From Stomorhina lunata (taxonomy: Eukaryota; Arthropoda; Insecta; Diptera; Rhiniidae), in NCBI GenBank assembly GCA_933228675.1, contig OW121743.1:13797371-13861370 (forward strand): a DNA stretch of 64,000 nucleotides, in the 5' to 3' direction. The notes under the pieces are model-generated. The model saw only the letters and a list, made by a program, of their open reading frames with translations. It made no database searches and was not told where the DNA came from. Positions 24,741 to 36,534 of the stretch are shown here, in pieces (within the stretch, counting starts at the first letter, position 1; each line of letters starts with the position of its first letter). Position numbers and translations under genes: made by a program.

Positions 24741-24882
24741 CATTTTATCAGCTAAAAGGCAAGATTAGGATTTTTTATATCAATAGCATAATATAATGGA
24801 TATGTTTCCGATTTTTCCTTTAAAGCGTGATCGGATGACAATATGTCGAGGAAAGGTTTCCCCACCAACATTTTTTGGTTTT

Positions 24883-24973
24883 ATCAAAAAACTATTTATT
24901 ACAATAATAAATAATTGTAATAAATTGGGATTCTTAGTGCAATACACTACAGTAAAACTTTTTGATATCCATT
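24883..24973 (-). repeat. inverted-repeat partner, right copy
   Basis: Reverse-oriented mate of 20329-20418. The short open frame at 24796-25089 overlaps it and shows nothing recognisable. Confidence 0.75.
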
Positions 24974-25384
24974 TATATTTTGCTTCTTGTGACCAGAATA
25001 CAGAGAAGTGTGGACCGTTTGAGAAGTTATTTCCCTTAGTGTTGCCACCTAGTTTTCAAAGACCCCATTTGTCGATATTAAAGGCGTAAATGTTAATACG
25101 TTATTTTTTTTTGTCGAGTGGGATCTTAGTTTTCAAGTCCTTTGTTTAAAGCCATAGTAGGCACAATGAGAACATAGAAAATATCAATGTATTGGTGATT
25201 TTACAAATAAAGAGACTAAGAACAAATAGATATTTTCTCGTACTCTTTTGCATGTGTTTTGTTGTTGCAAATTCGAAAATGAAGCGACAAAAACCTTATT
25301 CATTGGCTCTTCTCATACAAATGAGTATTTTTCGTAATTTAGTTGGTTTTTTTCTTTTTGGTTCGTGTTGTGTATGTGAAAATG

Positions 25385-25610
25385 ATGATTGGTGCTCGGG
25401 GCTAACTTGCCTATCATAGGTTTAAAGCTGCGATCGGCAAAAGCTAGCCCGAGGCCATTTATCTTTTTTATGTTCACACATATTGCTCACACAGATAGGA
25501 GAAAGATAACAAATGTTTATCTTAGGATAATCATTCTCTCATGAGCATTTAAACAAACTGGTTGTGTTGTTAGTATCTTACTAACAAAACAACTTGTTTG
25601 TTTGAGTAAA
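25385..25610. repeat. two adjacent hairpins
   Basis: The first pairs CTCGGGGCTAACTTGCC (about 25396) with GGCAAAAGCTAGCCCGAG (about 25436). The second, at about 25551-25604, pairs AAACAAACTGGTTGTGTTG-TTAGTA with TACTAAC-AAAACAACTTGTTTGTTT. Together with matched blocks outside them they may be the ends of a small foldback element. No gene is seen between 24990 and 27300. Confidence 0.6.
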
Positions 25611-27300
25611 GGGCATAGATAAAGAGAGAACTACAAAAATAACCCACACAAACACAAGATGCAATAGTATTATTTTGCGGGACACTGGTTTAAAGACAAG
25701 TGTCGATAATGCTAGAGGCGAAATTCGAAAGTTTAAATTTTAGGTTTCAGTAAAAGATTTCTAACTTCGCTGATAACTAGCTTTATCATTCTGGAGTTCG
25801 TTGGCGCTCAGTAATGCTATTTATTTTTAAAGAAAATTTTGAATCCTTTCAAGTCAGTCTTAGAAAAATTTGTATCTAATAAAAATTTTTCATTCGAATT
25901 TTTTTTTTTTCTTAAAAAATGTTTTTGTCGAATTAAAATTTATGATTTTTTTAGATTTCTGGGATTATTGGAATTTTTGGCAAAAGTTTTAAGGGACTTT
26001 AATTTTTTTCCACAAATTATTTCAATATTTTATTATTAATTTTAGTCTCCAAACCAAAAAAACAAAAAATCAGCTTAACTTAATTAAAAAATCAAACTTA
26101 AACTCACATTAAAACTATTACAAACAATTTTATAGTTAATCCTTAATTTCTTAAATATTCATAAAATATTTGTTTGTTTCCATATAAGTGTCTATATTAA
26201 AAAATAAAAAAGAGTATAAATTATAACAAAACTAATTTTTTTCTAATTATAAACAAAAGTATTATCAATAAAAAGTAAAACATTACATAAATATTTTCCT
26301 TAACCTAATTTCAAATTTAACTAAGTAATTTAAACAATTTTTATATTATTATAAAGAAATTAAACAAAACGAAAAATAAAAAAATTTTGATATAAAAACT
26401 AACAAAAAAAAAAAAAAAGATTTACAACAGAAAAAAAATATTATCATAAAAACTGATAAAGCATACCAAGCCACTGTGCAAGAGAATAATGACACCTTGG
26501 CTTTAACCTGGAGTCGAGTTGATTATACAAAAGAAAACCAAAAACACAAAAACTTTCCTATCTAAACAGTTAAATTATAATAACAACAAAAACAATGAAA
26601 CAACTGCAATATTAAATAGATTTTTTATATAAAACAAAAATATTAAATGTCTAAAGTTTATATGAAAAAAAAGTATAATTAATTTAATTCAAACATTAAA
26701 GAAAAAAAAACAAAACCGACCACCTTTAACACACATTATTACATTAACATTCATCATTATCCCTCTCACTAAAACCCTCTTTTAAACTTTAGTTTAATCC
26801 CCACTTAACCGTAAATCCTTTAACCCACAAAAACACAACAAATACCCTTACAAGTATTTATACTGTTATCAAAAGTCTTAACATTAGCATTTCATGTTAC
26901 TTAACATTAACATTTCACAATAACAGACACCCATACACTTTATCAACAATAACAGACCGACTGGAAAACATTCACAATAACTAACAGAAGAAGAAGAAGA
27001 AAATGAAGCTTTCGAAGGCAAAATCGATAATGAAACTCTTATCCCCTCCTAATTAATAACTAAATTAATGAAAATAAAGCAAAAAACAAAAAGTAAAAAC
27101 TATAATAAATTATGATGAAAAAGTAAACATAACAGAATTAAATAAAAACAAAACATGTGTATGTGTAATTATTATTATTGTATTTGTATTTTATGTATTA
27201 GTTTTCGTTCTACACTCTCTTTTGCTCTTTCATAAAAATAAACAATAAAAAAAAAACAACAAAATGTGAACAAAAAAATTTTAAAATAACTGTCGTTTTA
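25611..27300. other. A-rich noncoding stretch
   Basis: Low-complexity A/T-rich DNA with many AATAAA hexamers. The exception is 26461-26566, which has balanced composition and stays open in one frame (AYQATVQENNDTLALTWSRV...), with no start codon and no recognised domain. No gene is called. Confidence 0.45.
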
Positions 27301-27515
27301 TTTCAAACCAGTGTTGCCACTTTAGGTGTAATTACACATATCATGTGTAATTTGTATTTTCATGTGTAGCCGATGTGTAATTGCTTGCATGTGTAATTTA
27401 AGTGTAATTTTTTTTAAACAAGATTTAATTTTAGTGACGATATCTATACAATTCTGGATAGTGTTGAGCCCAAAATTGCCCAATCTTTTCAACCCAAATC
27501 ATTACATTTGTTTAA

Positions 27516-30084
27516 AATAAGTAAGAAAGTGCTATAGTCGATCAAGCCCGACCATACGATACCCTTCACCCCTAAGATCAATGATAATAAATCTTGCCAT
27601 CATACAAACATATTTTCATTTGAACCTATATGAGAGCTAGGGTCAAATATGAACCGATTATCTCGAAACTTAGCAGATTGATTACAGATGTTACAAAAAT
27701 TATATATGCAAAAAATAAACTTCAAATTCTCATTGTCTTCGGATTTACGAGCGTTTAAGTGAATTTTGTATAATTTAGTGCGTTTTGAGAAAAGAGTCTG
27801 TATGGGAGCTATGGTCAAATGTGGGCCAATTTCAACGAACTTTAGTACAGTGATTTGAGGTTACACAAGCAGCAATTGCCTTAAATTTCATAAAAAAATA
27901 TTGATTTTTGTGGCCAATATATCAATTCCGGTAAGTGGGACCTATGGGAGGTACCGTAAATAATGGACCGGTTTTGACGAATTTCAATAGCTATGGTCCC
28001 AATATAAACAAGTAAGAGTGTTATATTCGGCTGTGCCGAATCTTATATACCCACCATCAAGTTGTGTTAAATTTAGAAACATATCTCATATATCTACAAG
28101 GGTGCAGCTAATTCAAAATCTGCACCAAAACTGGAAAAATCGCTAAGCTATTTGGTATTGTTGGTAAAACCTTTGGACTAAATTAGGTTTCCGTAGCTTT
28201 ATAGTTCAGCATTCAAAAATATTTTAGTGGTTTCCCCAGTATTTACTTTGATCAAAATTCGGTCTCATAACCAGGTATAGTTTTACATTAATAAGTTGTT
28301 AAATACTTTTCGTTGTGATTAATATGTAGTTAGGCTAAACACGTTAATAGTAATACGACAGGTCCATATATTTCGTTATGAGTTCCTAATGCATTCATCA
28401 TATATAAAGTCTGGGCTGAACATTGATTGATGCCTATATAATTTCATAGGTGCAATCTTAATATAATGAATGTACCTCCAAATCTTTTTGACTGTAGATA
28501 TAAAAAGGGGATGTTATATATATAAGAATTATAGCCAAATGTTGACCGATTATAACAAAATTTTACACACTGGCTGGTATATATAGAGAGCTTATTCTTG
28601 CAAAATTTAGTGACCATAGCTATCATAGTTTCTAATTTAATAGCTTTTAACTGGCCTTTGCTAAAATTTTTGGTTTCCGTGAGTGTTTTTCACATGAAAG
28701 CTAAAGTCAAATATGGACTGATTCCTATAAAATTTGATAAACTGATCAAAAATTGCATAAAACTTCCCTATTTTAAATTTAATCGTCATAGCTATTACAA
28801 TTGTATTCAATTTATCAGCATTAATGTGTTTCCCGGGGCGGGGTTATATGGGAGCTCTAACTAAATTTGAACCGATTTTGTCCATTTTCAACACACATCT
28901 TTTTCAAGATATCCAAAATACTTTTGTAAAATTTTGTCCCTCTAGCTCTTTTCGTTAAGGCGCTATCGTGCTTTTATCTGACGGACAGACGGACATAAAC
29001 AACCTTTTCTTTATGTATTTTTGTGTTTCCATAAGTTTTTTATATGGGAGCTATGGTCAAATGGTGACCGATTGTGACGAAATTTTGTACACTAGCTGGC
29101 ATTAACATAAGACTTCCTTGTGCTTAATTTAGTCTTACTAGCTCTTGTAGTGAAGGAGCTATCACGATTTTATCTGACGGACAGACGGACATAAATCCCC
29201 TTTTCTTTTTGAATTTTTGTGTTTTCGTAAGTTTTTTATATGGGAGCTAGGTCAAATAGTGACCGATTCTGACAAAATTTTGCACACCAGCTGGCATTGA
29301 TATAAGACTTTCTTGTGCCAAATTATATCTGTTATACTTTTAGATTTATTGGCATTTAAGTGTATTTTGGGTGAAATTTAGCCTGTTTTCGTAATTTTTT
29401 TGTATGGGAGCTATGGCTAAATGTGAACCGATTTCAATGAAATTTAATATGCTGCCTAGTGCTTATCTAAAACTTCTAGATACCAAATTTTGTCATCATA
29501 ACTGTCATAATTTGTCATTTATTAGCAAATAAGCGATTGGCCTAGACGAGGTTATACGGGAGCTATGGCCAAATGCTAACCGATTTTGCCCAATTTCAAT
29601 ACCAAAATTTTCTCATAGATAAAGAATGTTTTTGCTAAGTTTCAGTTAGCTAGCTCTTTTCGTTTAGACGTTATCGTGATTTCAACAGACAGACAGACAG
29701 ACAGGACATAGCTCAATCGTCTTAGAATTTCATAAGGATTCGGAATATTATATTTTGATTTTTGAACAAATATTAAGGAAATTACAAACGGAATGACAAT
29801 CTTAATATACCCCCCATTCTTTTTGATGGTGGGTATAAAAAATGATCTGCGCCAAATTTCATCAAATTATCTTTAGAATTGCGACCTGTAGTTTGATTAC
29901 AAGGTTTGCATGTGGGTCCAGCCAGCCAGCCAGACGGATATCGCAAAATCGACTCAGAAAGTGATACTAAATAAGCCTATTGGTATACTAAAAGATGGGT
30001 CTAAGACAAATATTTCTATGCATTACATACATCAGCACAAACTTATAATACCCTTTCCACCTATGGTGGTGAAGGGTATAAAAA
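27516..30084. mobile_element. dispersed element with GGTATCGTATGG/AAGGGTATAAA ends, split by an insertion
   Basis: The left end is AATAAGTAAGAAAGTGCTATAG..GATACCCTTCACC and the right end is GGTGGTGAAGGGTATAAAAA, giving an inverted ATACCCTTCACC terminal motif. A complete, unsplit relative lies at 38942-39596 in the other orientation. Comparison with it shows that 28006-29840 is an insertion between CTATGGTCCCAATATAA and AATGATCTGCGCCAAATTTC. Non-coding, about 0.7 kb without the insert; unclassified dipteran interspersed repeat. It sits inside the hAT element. Confidence 0.8.
28006..29840. mobile_element. inner dispersed element with TATACCCACCATCA inverted ends
   Basis: Begins AAACAAGTAAGAGTG..GGCTGTGCCGAATC and TATACCCACCATCA, and ends TGATGGTGGGTATAAAA. 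The inside is a series of about seven diverged ~180-bp modules, each with TATGGGAGCTATGGTCAAAT, a GACCGATT box, AAAATTTTG and (often) a GACGGACAGACGGACATAA box. No transposase. This layout is common in fly genomes, but I cannot name its superfamily. Confidence 0.8.
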
Positions 30085-30465
30085 TATTTGCATCCTTCAA
30101 TGTCGATTTGCAAACACTCGATGAGTTTCGAAAACATGCACTCTTAGATTTTGGAACTTTTGGGCTTCATAGCAATTTGGACCCAGAGGATTATTGGATA
30201 AAGGTTTTTGATTTAATGAATTCCTTGGGAGACAGATTGTTTCCTACTTTGCAAAAAGTTATTAGCTATATTTTTATTTTACCGTTTTTGAACGATGTTG
30301 CAGAAAGACTATTTAGCAATTTGAAATAATTTAAGACAGACCTAAGAAACAAATTGGCATCTGATACCATTTCATCGATTATATTTACTAAAGAAGGTAT
30401 ACACAGGAATGGCCGACCAAATTTTGAACCTACTCAAAAAATGTTACACAAGAAGTGGAAGTTAT
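30085..30465 (+). pseudogene. hAT transposase C-terminal fragment
   Basis: After the inserted repeat ends, the frame reads FASFNVDLQTLDEFRKHALL, then a LDPEDYWIKVFDL block, LFPTLQKVISY and the hAT dimerisation signature LNDVAERLFSNLK. A TAA at 30327-30329 interrupts the frame, which resumes as FKTDLRNKLASDTISSIIF and continues to about 30465. Known family: in hAT transposases this C-terminal region mediates dimerisation. Here it is broken by one stop and cut off from its N-terminal part. The long frame reported from 29910 begins in the neighbouring repeat and is chimeric. Confidence 0.75.
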
Positions 30466-30840
30466 ATATATTGTTTTGTTTTGTTTATTATTAACTTTTA
30501 AGTTATGTTATGAAAAAAAAACATGTGTAATTCCTAATTTCATGTGTAATTTTGGCATGATCCATATGTAATTTCACAATGGTTCCAAATCGTTAAATTT
30601 TTACTATAAAACTCTTCAATCGGAGAGTGAAAAACGTTATAAGAGGATATCAGAATGGGGTTCAAGAGGTTAATTTGGACCAAATGCAGGACGGGAAGTT
30701 AGGAAGTATATCGGCAGTCTTATAATGAAATGTCAAGAATTAAGCTGTCATTCTTTGACACATTTTAGTAAACAGTTGAAAAATTTTAACCATGGAATGC
30801 TACACTCTTGAACAAAGAATTTGTTGTGAAAATTTACTTT

Positions 30841-33050
30841 AGGTTAGGTTAGGTTAGGTTAGGCAGGCAGCCGATGTTAAGTCAGCGTCACTTGGGTCAT
30901 AGAAGCGGTCCCTTTGTAGTACCTGCATTGGATAGACTGGAGAAGAGAACAAAGATAATTAATTCCAGGCCATCGCTGAGAGGCTTATTCAAGCCATCCT
31001 GTAGCTCTGATAAACCAGTCTATTTTACGAATGTTAATACTCGCTAAATCGGATAAATCATGCAGTTAAATTGCCCCCAGAAAGGTAGCTCTCGAAAATG
31101 AAAGAGCGGGGCAGTGGCAGAGAAGATGAGTAACCGTGACAGCTTCGGCAGTAGCCATTGTGTTGAAGGTTAAGCCTTCTGGCATGCAAAAGTGCAATGA
31201 CCTGTTACGGTCAAGATTAGGTTGCGGAGTCTGTGGCGAGGTAGAGAAGCCAAGCACTTTGAACGTTTATTGTCATAAGTGGGCCATGTATGCCTGGATA
31301 TTGAACAAGTAGTTTCAAGGGACCAGGTGTTCTGCGTTGCCTAATTCCTGATTTGCAGGCGGATAGCGGTACTCCTGTAAATTAATCGATGTTATCCTGA
31401 CTCAGGAGAGCACCGGATTTAGCAGGTCTGTCCGCAGTGGAGTTATCAGGTATTTTGTTGTGCCCGGGTACCCAAAAAAGTTCGATATTGCAATGTCTCG
31501 CCATTTCATTTAGAGATGCCCGGCATTCACGGGTAAGAACAGATGTCGTGTGGACATTAGATAGGGATTTTATGGCAGCCTGACTGTCGATACAAAAGCG
31601 AATATCCCTGTCGTATATTTTATAGTATCTTAACCAATTGGCAGCCCTGTTTATGGCCGATATCTCGGATTGAAGGATACTACACTGATCAGGAAGCCTA
31701 AAACAAATTTAATTCCCTAAAAGTGGAATGAAGAAGCCCCCTCCCACGCCCATCTTTGACTTGGTTCCGTCCGTATATACCTCCAAACAGCCATCATCAA
31801 GGTATGATGAGTCTCCGGAGATAGTTACAGTAAAGGATTTGTCGAAGAGTGGGATGGAAATGCAGTAGTCAATATTGTCAGGGATATTTATGAATTTATC
31901 CAGAATAGTGGAATGTCCTGATTGCGAATGGGACCAGGTTCCGATAGTGCTAAGTCGGACAGCCGAGTTAAAGGCAATTTGTTATGCCATTAATTCGACT
32001 GGGAGCCAGTTGAGCATGACAAAGAGCGCCTTGGATGGTATAGTTTTTAAGGCACCCGTAATCATTAGAGCGGATGTTCTTAAAATTTTTGTGAAAGAAT
32101 TCCGCTGGTTTAAATTGGTGAGTGCAGGCCACCAAATCAGAGCGCCATGTCAAAGAGCCAGACAGTGTTAGTGGGATTGAGTCCAGAGGTTTTGCCTATG
32201 GCTCCTCTACATGAGTAGAGTGCAATAGATGCTTTGGACACCCTGAATTGGGTGTTTAGGCTCCAGGACAGTTTTGAGTCCAGAATGACCCCAAGATATT
32301 TGGCATGGTCAGTGAGCACAAGTTCTACCTTATTTAACTTTGGAAGAGTAAAGTTAGGTATTTTGTATTTCCACGAGAAAAGTACAAGTTCCGTTTTAGT
32401 GGGATTAACCCCCAGGCCGTTAGAGATGCTCCAACGGTTAAGTATGTCAAGGGCTGTTTCAAGACGTTGTGACAGCGTGTTAAGAAATTTTCCTGACACT
32501 GCTATAGCGACATCGTCCGCGTATGCGATAGTGTTGAATCTCAGAGAATCTAGTTTAGTGAGAAGAAGCGGGGATAGTACACCTCCTTGTGGGGTCCCTC
32601 GACATGCTACCGTGTAGATTGTAGCGACGCCCATGGTTGAGCTAATGACTCTGTAGGTGAGATGCTTACCTACAAACGAAATAATGGATTTATCTACCCC
32701 TAAGTCCTCCATTGCCGATATAATCGACTCTGGTTTTATGTTGTTAAAAGCGCCTTCAATGTCTAGGAAGGCGGCAAGTGTAAATTCGCCGAACTCAAGA
32801 GATTTTTCAATGAAGCTAACTAGTGAGTGGAGTGCAGTCTCAACAGATTTACCTTTGTTATAGGCATGCTGTGAGCTGGAGAGGAGAGTAGTATTGATCG
32901 TAGCGCGCAGATGCGCGTCAATGATGCGCTCCAGAGTTTTTAGAAGGAAGGAACAAAGACTTATAGGTCTAAGTCCTTCGGTTTCGTATGTTTAGCCTTA
33001 CCCGCTTTGAGAATGAAGACAACATTACACCTTTTTACTTTCAAACTTGT
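30841..33050 (-). mobile_element. I/LOA-like LINE, 5'-truncated, with reverse transcriptase and RNase H
   Basis: Minus strand from about 33050. RT begins at FILKAGKAKHTKPKD, shifts frame by one base near 32970, and continues RPISLCSFLLKTLERIIDA, AAFLDIEGAFNNI, RGTPQGGVLSPLL and the catalytic AYADDVAI (about 32530-32510), through about 32137. An RNase H domain follows (31780-31390) with VYTDGTKSKMG, LQSEISAINRAANW, CIDSQAAI and a final STADRPA, so the catalytic acids D-E-D-D are traceable. A cysteine/histidine-rich C terminus (HLLCHCPALSFSR) lies near 31080-31140. Stops and shifts make it dead. The 3' tail is a CCTAA repeat (TTAGG on the plus strand). The 5' part with the endonuclease is absent. 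Confidence 0.85.
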
Positions 33051-33104
33051 AAAAACTTTACTGTACATACATTAGAGTGTCCCAGAAAAACTGACTTTAA
33101 ACCG

Positions 33105-33565
33105 ACAAAAATGTTTTTTAAGAAATTAACCCTCAAATAACCAGGGGAAAATTTACTTTTTAAAAGAAATTTTTCAAAAATTTACTTTTTATAAGAAATT
33201 TTTCAAAAATTTACTTTTTATAGAAAATTTTTTTTAAAATTTACTTTTTAAATGGCATTTTTCAGAAATTTACTATTTATAGAAAATTTTTCAAAAATTA
33301 CTTTTTACAGGAAGTTTTTAAAAAATTTTCTATCAACAGTTAATTTTTGCAAAATTTCTTATAAAAAGTAAATTTTCGAATAATTTTTTTAAAATTTTCT
33401 ATAAAAAGTAAATTTCTGAAAAATTTCCTGTAAAAAGTAAAATTTTTAAAAATTTCTTATAAAAAGTAAATTTTCGAAAAATTTCCTATAAAAATTTTTT
33501 TAAAAATTTCTTATAAAAAGTAAATTTTCCCCTGGTTATTTGAGGATTAATTTCTAAAAAAAATA
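33105..33565. repeat. large foldback with internal short tandem repeats
   Basis: Left arm: TTAACCCTCAAATAACCAGG then GGAAAATTTACTTTTT (33127-33170). The right arm is its near-perfect reverse complement (33515-33555). Between them are ~27-30-bp units built on AAATTTACTTTTTATAAGAA, pointing inward on the left half and reversed on the right half. A transcript would form one long hairpin. The open frame at 33486-33995 spans its right arm and is not a gene. Confidence 0.85.
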
Positions 33566-33839
33566 TGACAGAAAAAAGCTTTTGTAAGTTTATTTTAGCA
33601 CGCATATTATACATATATAAGTAGTTTTTTGTCAGTTTAAAACTAGAACCATTCTGAGCCTTTGGGAACGCAAGGGTTAAATGGTATAAAAATGTAATTA
33701 AAGGCTTCTTTGAACGATTTTTTGAATTTATATTCCAATATAATAATAAAAACATGTAGTTTTTAGTAGCTTTTTTGAAAAAATAGAATATTTTAAAAAT
33801 TTTGCTTTTGACCCCGGTAATAATAGGGTTAATGACATC

Positions 33840-34305
33840 CGATGTCAACCAAGGTTTACATATATATATCAAGACCGGCACTTTTCTGTGAATGGGAATT
33901 GCTACCGTTCGGTGATAACCGAATATTTTTGGCCCCAATTGGATGATATGGACTTGGAGGACATGTGGTTCCAACAGCACGGCGCCGCAAGCCACACAGC
34001 GAATATCACAAGCAATTTAATGAAAACCAAGTTTGGAAAACGTTTTATCTCACGAAATGGTTCGGCCGCCTCGGTCGTGCGATTTGACGCCGTTAGACTA
34101 TTCCCTGTGGGGCTACGTCGAGTCTATGGTCTATGCCAACAAGCCAGCGACAACAGATGAACTTCGTACGAATATCGAAAGTGAAATTGCAGCAGTATCG
34201 GTCAATTTTTACTTGAATCCGTCGAAAATTGTGTTCAGCATCCGGACTTCTGCAAGCGTGCCCGTGGTGGTCATGCAAAAGAAATCGAGTACCAAACATA
34301 ATGGA
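33840..34305 (+). pseudogene. mariner/Tc1-type transposase fragment, catalytically dead
   Basis: The frame from 33888 reads ITEYFWPQLDDMDLEDMWFQ and then QHGAASHTA, where the family has QDGA: the second catalytic Asp of the DDE/D triad is replaced by His. After FGKRFISRNG a frameshift leads to RPPRSCDLTPLDYSLWGYV, which keeps the third acidic motif, then ANKPATTDELRTNIESEIA. A further shift gives the C-terminal ARGGHAKEIE. The N-terminal DNA-binding half is missing. An old, inactive copy. Confidence 0.85.
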
Positions 34306-34365
34306 ATCTAAGGTACTTTCACAGGAATGAAGAATTTTATTGATATATCTAAAACCGTTTGGGTA

Positions 34366-35300
34366 TCAAGGAGCACTGGGCCTCAACCACCCTTTTATAT
34401 CAGACTCTATTGCATCAATTGACCTTCTCCACGTTCTAGCAGGAGCACCAACACGACGGCCCTTTCCTGTGGATTCCAACGAAGCGCTTGTCGAGCAATG
34501 TTGGTATTTGGCCTTTAAAGTGTGTGGCCTATCCATCGCCTTTTCCGTTGACAGACTTCTATAGAAGCCGGGACTTAGTTTGCCTTCATTTCTTAGGCGA
34601 TTCGGCCGCCATATATTAAGGATTTGCAGTAAGCATTTGTTTGTAAAGGTAACCGTACAGAATAGACTTAAGATTCGATTTATATATTCGTAACTTAGTT
34701 GTTGTTGATAATTGCCGAGATTTTCAGATATCTCGGAGAATGCCGAATGCATATTTTGTCTTATTAATACTCGATCCAATATCTTCGTCCCGCCACCTCT
34801 TATGATTAGGTCAACACAAAATCGATTCTCTCTGAACCCAGACTTATTTACGCGGAGTGTAGCGAATGTTCTATTTAATATTACTCGACTTAGTATTTTG
34901 CTCGGTATTAGAAGAAGTGTAATACCCCTGTAGTTATTGCAGTCTTTGAAGTCGCCCTTTTTTTGGTATTTTGAATAGTATACGTTTATTTCAGGAGCCT
35001 ATTTCTTGTGGAAGTAAAAAAGGCATATCGATGTCTCTCTAGTTTCAGTTTTCCCGCATCAATTTTCCGATCTACTTTCGCCGTATCAGACCTCAGAGCC
35101 GCAACCTTGAATCGAACTTTACATGTAACTAAGTTATGGTCGCTATTTATATCTGACTGCGTCTCGAGCGAACATCAAGTAAAGATGATCGAATTTATCA
35201 AAATGTGATCAATTTGATATTTAGTAGCGCCGTTCGGCGATATCATGGTTATTTTGTGCTTTCCGAGCTTTAGTCTTAATAATATTATCTTCGGATAGAA
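34366..35300 (-). mobile_element. RTE-type LINE, 5'-truncated copy with endonuclease and RT remnants
   Basis: Minus strand, in order: the endonuclease end reads SPNGATKYQIDHILINS and INSDHNLVTCKVRFK (about 35250-35100). RT follows as GDFKDCNNYRGITLLLIPSK and ILSRVILNR, then SGFRENRFC (34960-34800). The RTE-typical C terminus reads FTNKCLLQILNIWRPNRLRNE-like sequence and GAPARTWRRSI (34650-34400). Much of the RT palm is deleted and frames shift repeatedly. The 3' portion is shared with 8801-9245. Confidence 0.8.
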
Positions 35301-36235
35301 TTGGTTTCATTCGTCATAATGACGCCAGACAACTGCTGTATCCCAATACATCCCCTCACTATGTTGAGGAAAGCCTTTAATCGGAAAGCAAATAAACCTT
35401 TTTATAGGGACCGAAACATTAAAATTTGTATTTATAGTTTTTAATTTTCATTACGAGTAATTCTTCCTCAATACCACTTTTGTATGGAGTGCAAGATATT
35501 TAAATTATAGTCTTTGCCCTAAATATCTGCCCTTGACTTTCATTGGCTTTCAAACTTTTCTTTCTTTAATGGTTTGTGACTAGACTGTAAGGCGAAATTG
35601 GCGAAATATAGCCTATGTCAAAACCTGGTTGTAAGTGGTTGTTGTCTGCGTATTTGTTTTATACATATTATATGGGTTGGTGTCATTACTAAGTGCGTTA
35701 TCCACGTTATATGGGTTAGTAACTTCACTAATTATTTCGCTTATTAATGGTTTGAGAGTAAAATATAGGGAGACTCTCAAACTGTTTGTTTCCTTAACGG
35801 AAATTAAAAATAAATCACAATAATTTTTATAGAAGGAAGTTTTGCTGTTTTTTGAGCAATAATTTATTTTTCAATTTATTTGATAATCTTAAAGCTAACA
35901 TTTAATACGATTTTATTGATTTTATCTTAGGTTTTTAATAATAGAAATTATGTTTGACTCATGTTTATAAGTAGCCATAACAAAAATAACTTCAAGGAGT
36001 TTAGAAAAAAAAAAAACGATTTATATAAAAGTATAAATTAATTGCCGTAAAAAATAAATGCTTTTCCTGTATAAGAATAAAGAAAATTACATTTTCCCTA
36101 AACAGGATATTAATATGGAAATTTATTAGATACATTTATTTATATTGTTTTTGGAAGAGTTAAATGATATATGATAACAAATTGATTTTGTTAAGGACAT
36201 ATAAAGGTTTTTGTTGATTTCTTTAATAATGATAT
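35301..36235. other. intergenic, no gene seen
   Basis: Unique AT-rich sequence between the LINE remnant and the 3' end of the GPCR gene. The hydrophobic open frame at 35635-35823 has no recognised motif and probably arises from the TATATGGGTT duplication there. Confidence 0.4.
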
Positions 36236-36241
36236 TTATTC
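36236..36241 (-). promoter_or_regulatory. poly(A) signal of the GPCR gene
   Basis: AATAAA on the minus strand, 20 bases after the TAA stop at 36262-36264, implying a very short 3' UTR, at least for one isoform. Confidence 0.6.
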
Positions 36242-36261
36242 AGGGGGTATTTTTTATCCCT

Positions 36262-36534
36262 TTACACACCCAATTCCCTGCTGGGTGTTGTAGTAGCCAT
36301 TTGACCCGTATGACTAGAGGGTGGTGGCGGTGATATTATACTGGGAGCCAAACGATTTAGCATACTTCGTACCGCAAAGGTAACATCATGATTGGCAAAG
36401 CAAAAGAGGAACGAAACCACAAAACCCTGTAGACTAACCAATATAACCGAGAGCAGTTGATAGAAACGTTCCAGGGGCGTACCCGATTCAGGACGATAGG
36501 GTAAGAGGAAATGTTGAAGACCAAATAAGGGGAC
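36262..36534 (-). CDS. hec: GPCR coding exon 10 (TM6-TM7, cytoplasmic tail, stop)
   Basis: VPLFGLQHFLLPYRPESG, helix 7 with SLQGFVVSFLFCFAN, then a short tail with a PPPP run, ending at TAA 36264-36262. Confidence 0.95.
   Translation of the reverse strand, partial: VPLFGLQHFLLPYRPESGTPLERFYQLLSVILVSLQGFVVSFLFCFANHDVTFAVRSMLNRLAPSIISPPPPSSHTGQMATTTPSRELGV

Larger units (their letters stand above)
27309..30595 (+). mobile_element. decayed hAT-type transposon, interrupted by two nested insertions
   Basis: The left end starts CAGTGTTGCCACTTTAGG, a typical hAT-like terminus, and is followed by clustered TGTGTAATT subterminal motifs (27327-27407). The same motif recurs at the right end (30521-30575). 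Between them, after the inserted elements, lies the C-terminal hAT dimerisation region of a transposase (30085-30465). The right terminus is decayed and the target duplication is not clear, so the right boundary is approximate. Confidence 0.6.

Noticed and set aside
25192..25419. 75-residue cysteine-containing plus-strand frame resembling a secreted peptide
   Set aside because: Overlaps a hairpin, has no clear promoter or conserved cysteine pattern, and the hydrophobic part comes from T-rich sequence.
29910..30329. 139-residue plus-strand protein as one gene
   Set aside because: Its first third is non-coding dispersed repeat; only the part after about 30085 matches hAT transposase.
30838..30863. 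(TTAGG)n, the ancestral insect telomere motif
   Set aside because: It is the tail of the LINE on the minus strand, and the same tail ends the truncated LINE copy at 9809-9882. Flies also lack TTAGG telomeres.
32234..32617. 127-residue plus-strand frame
   Set aside because: Antisense shadow of the LINE reverse transcriptase; the minus strand carries the AYADD motif.
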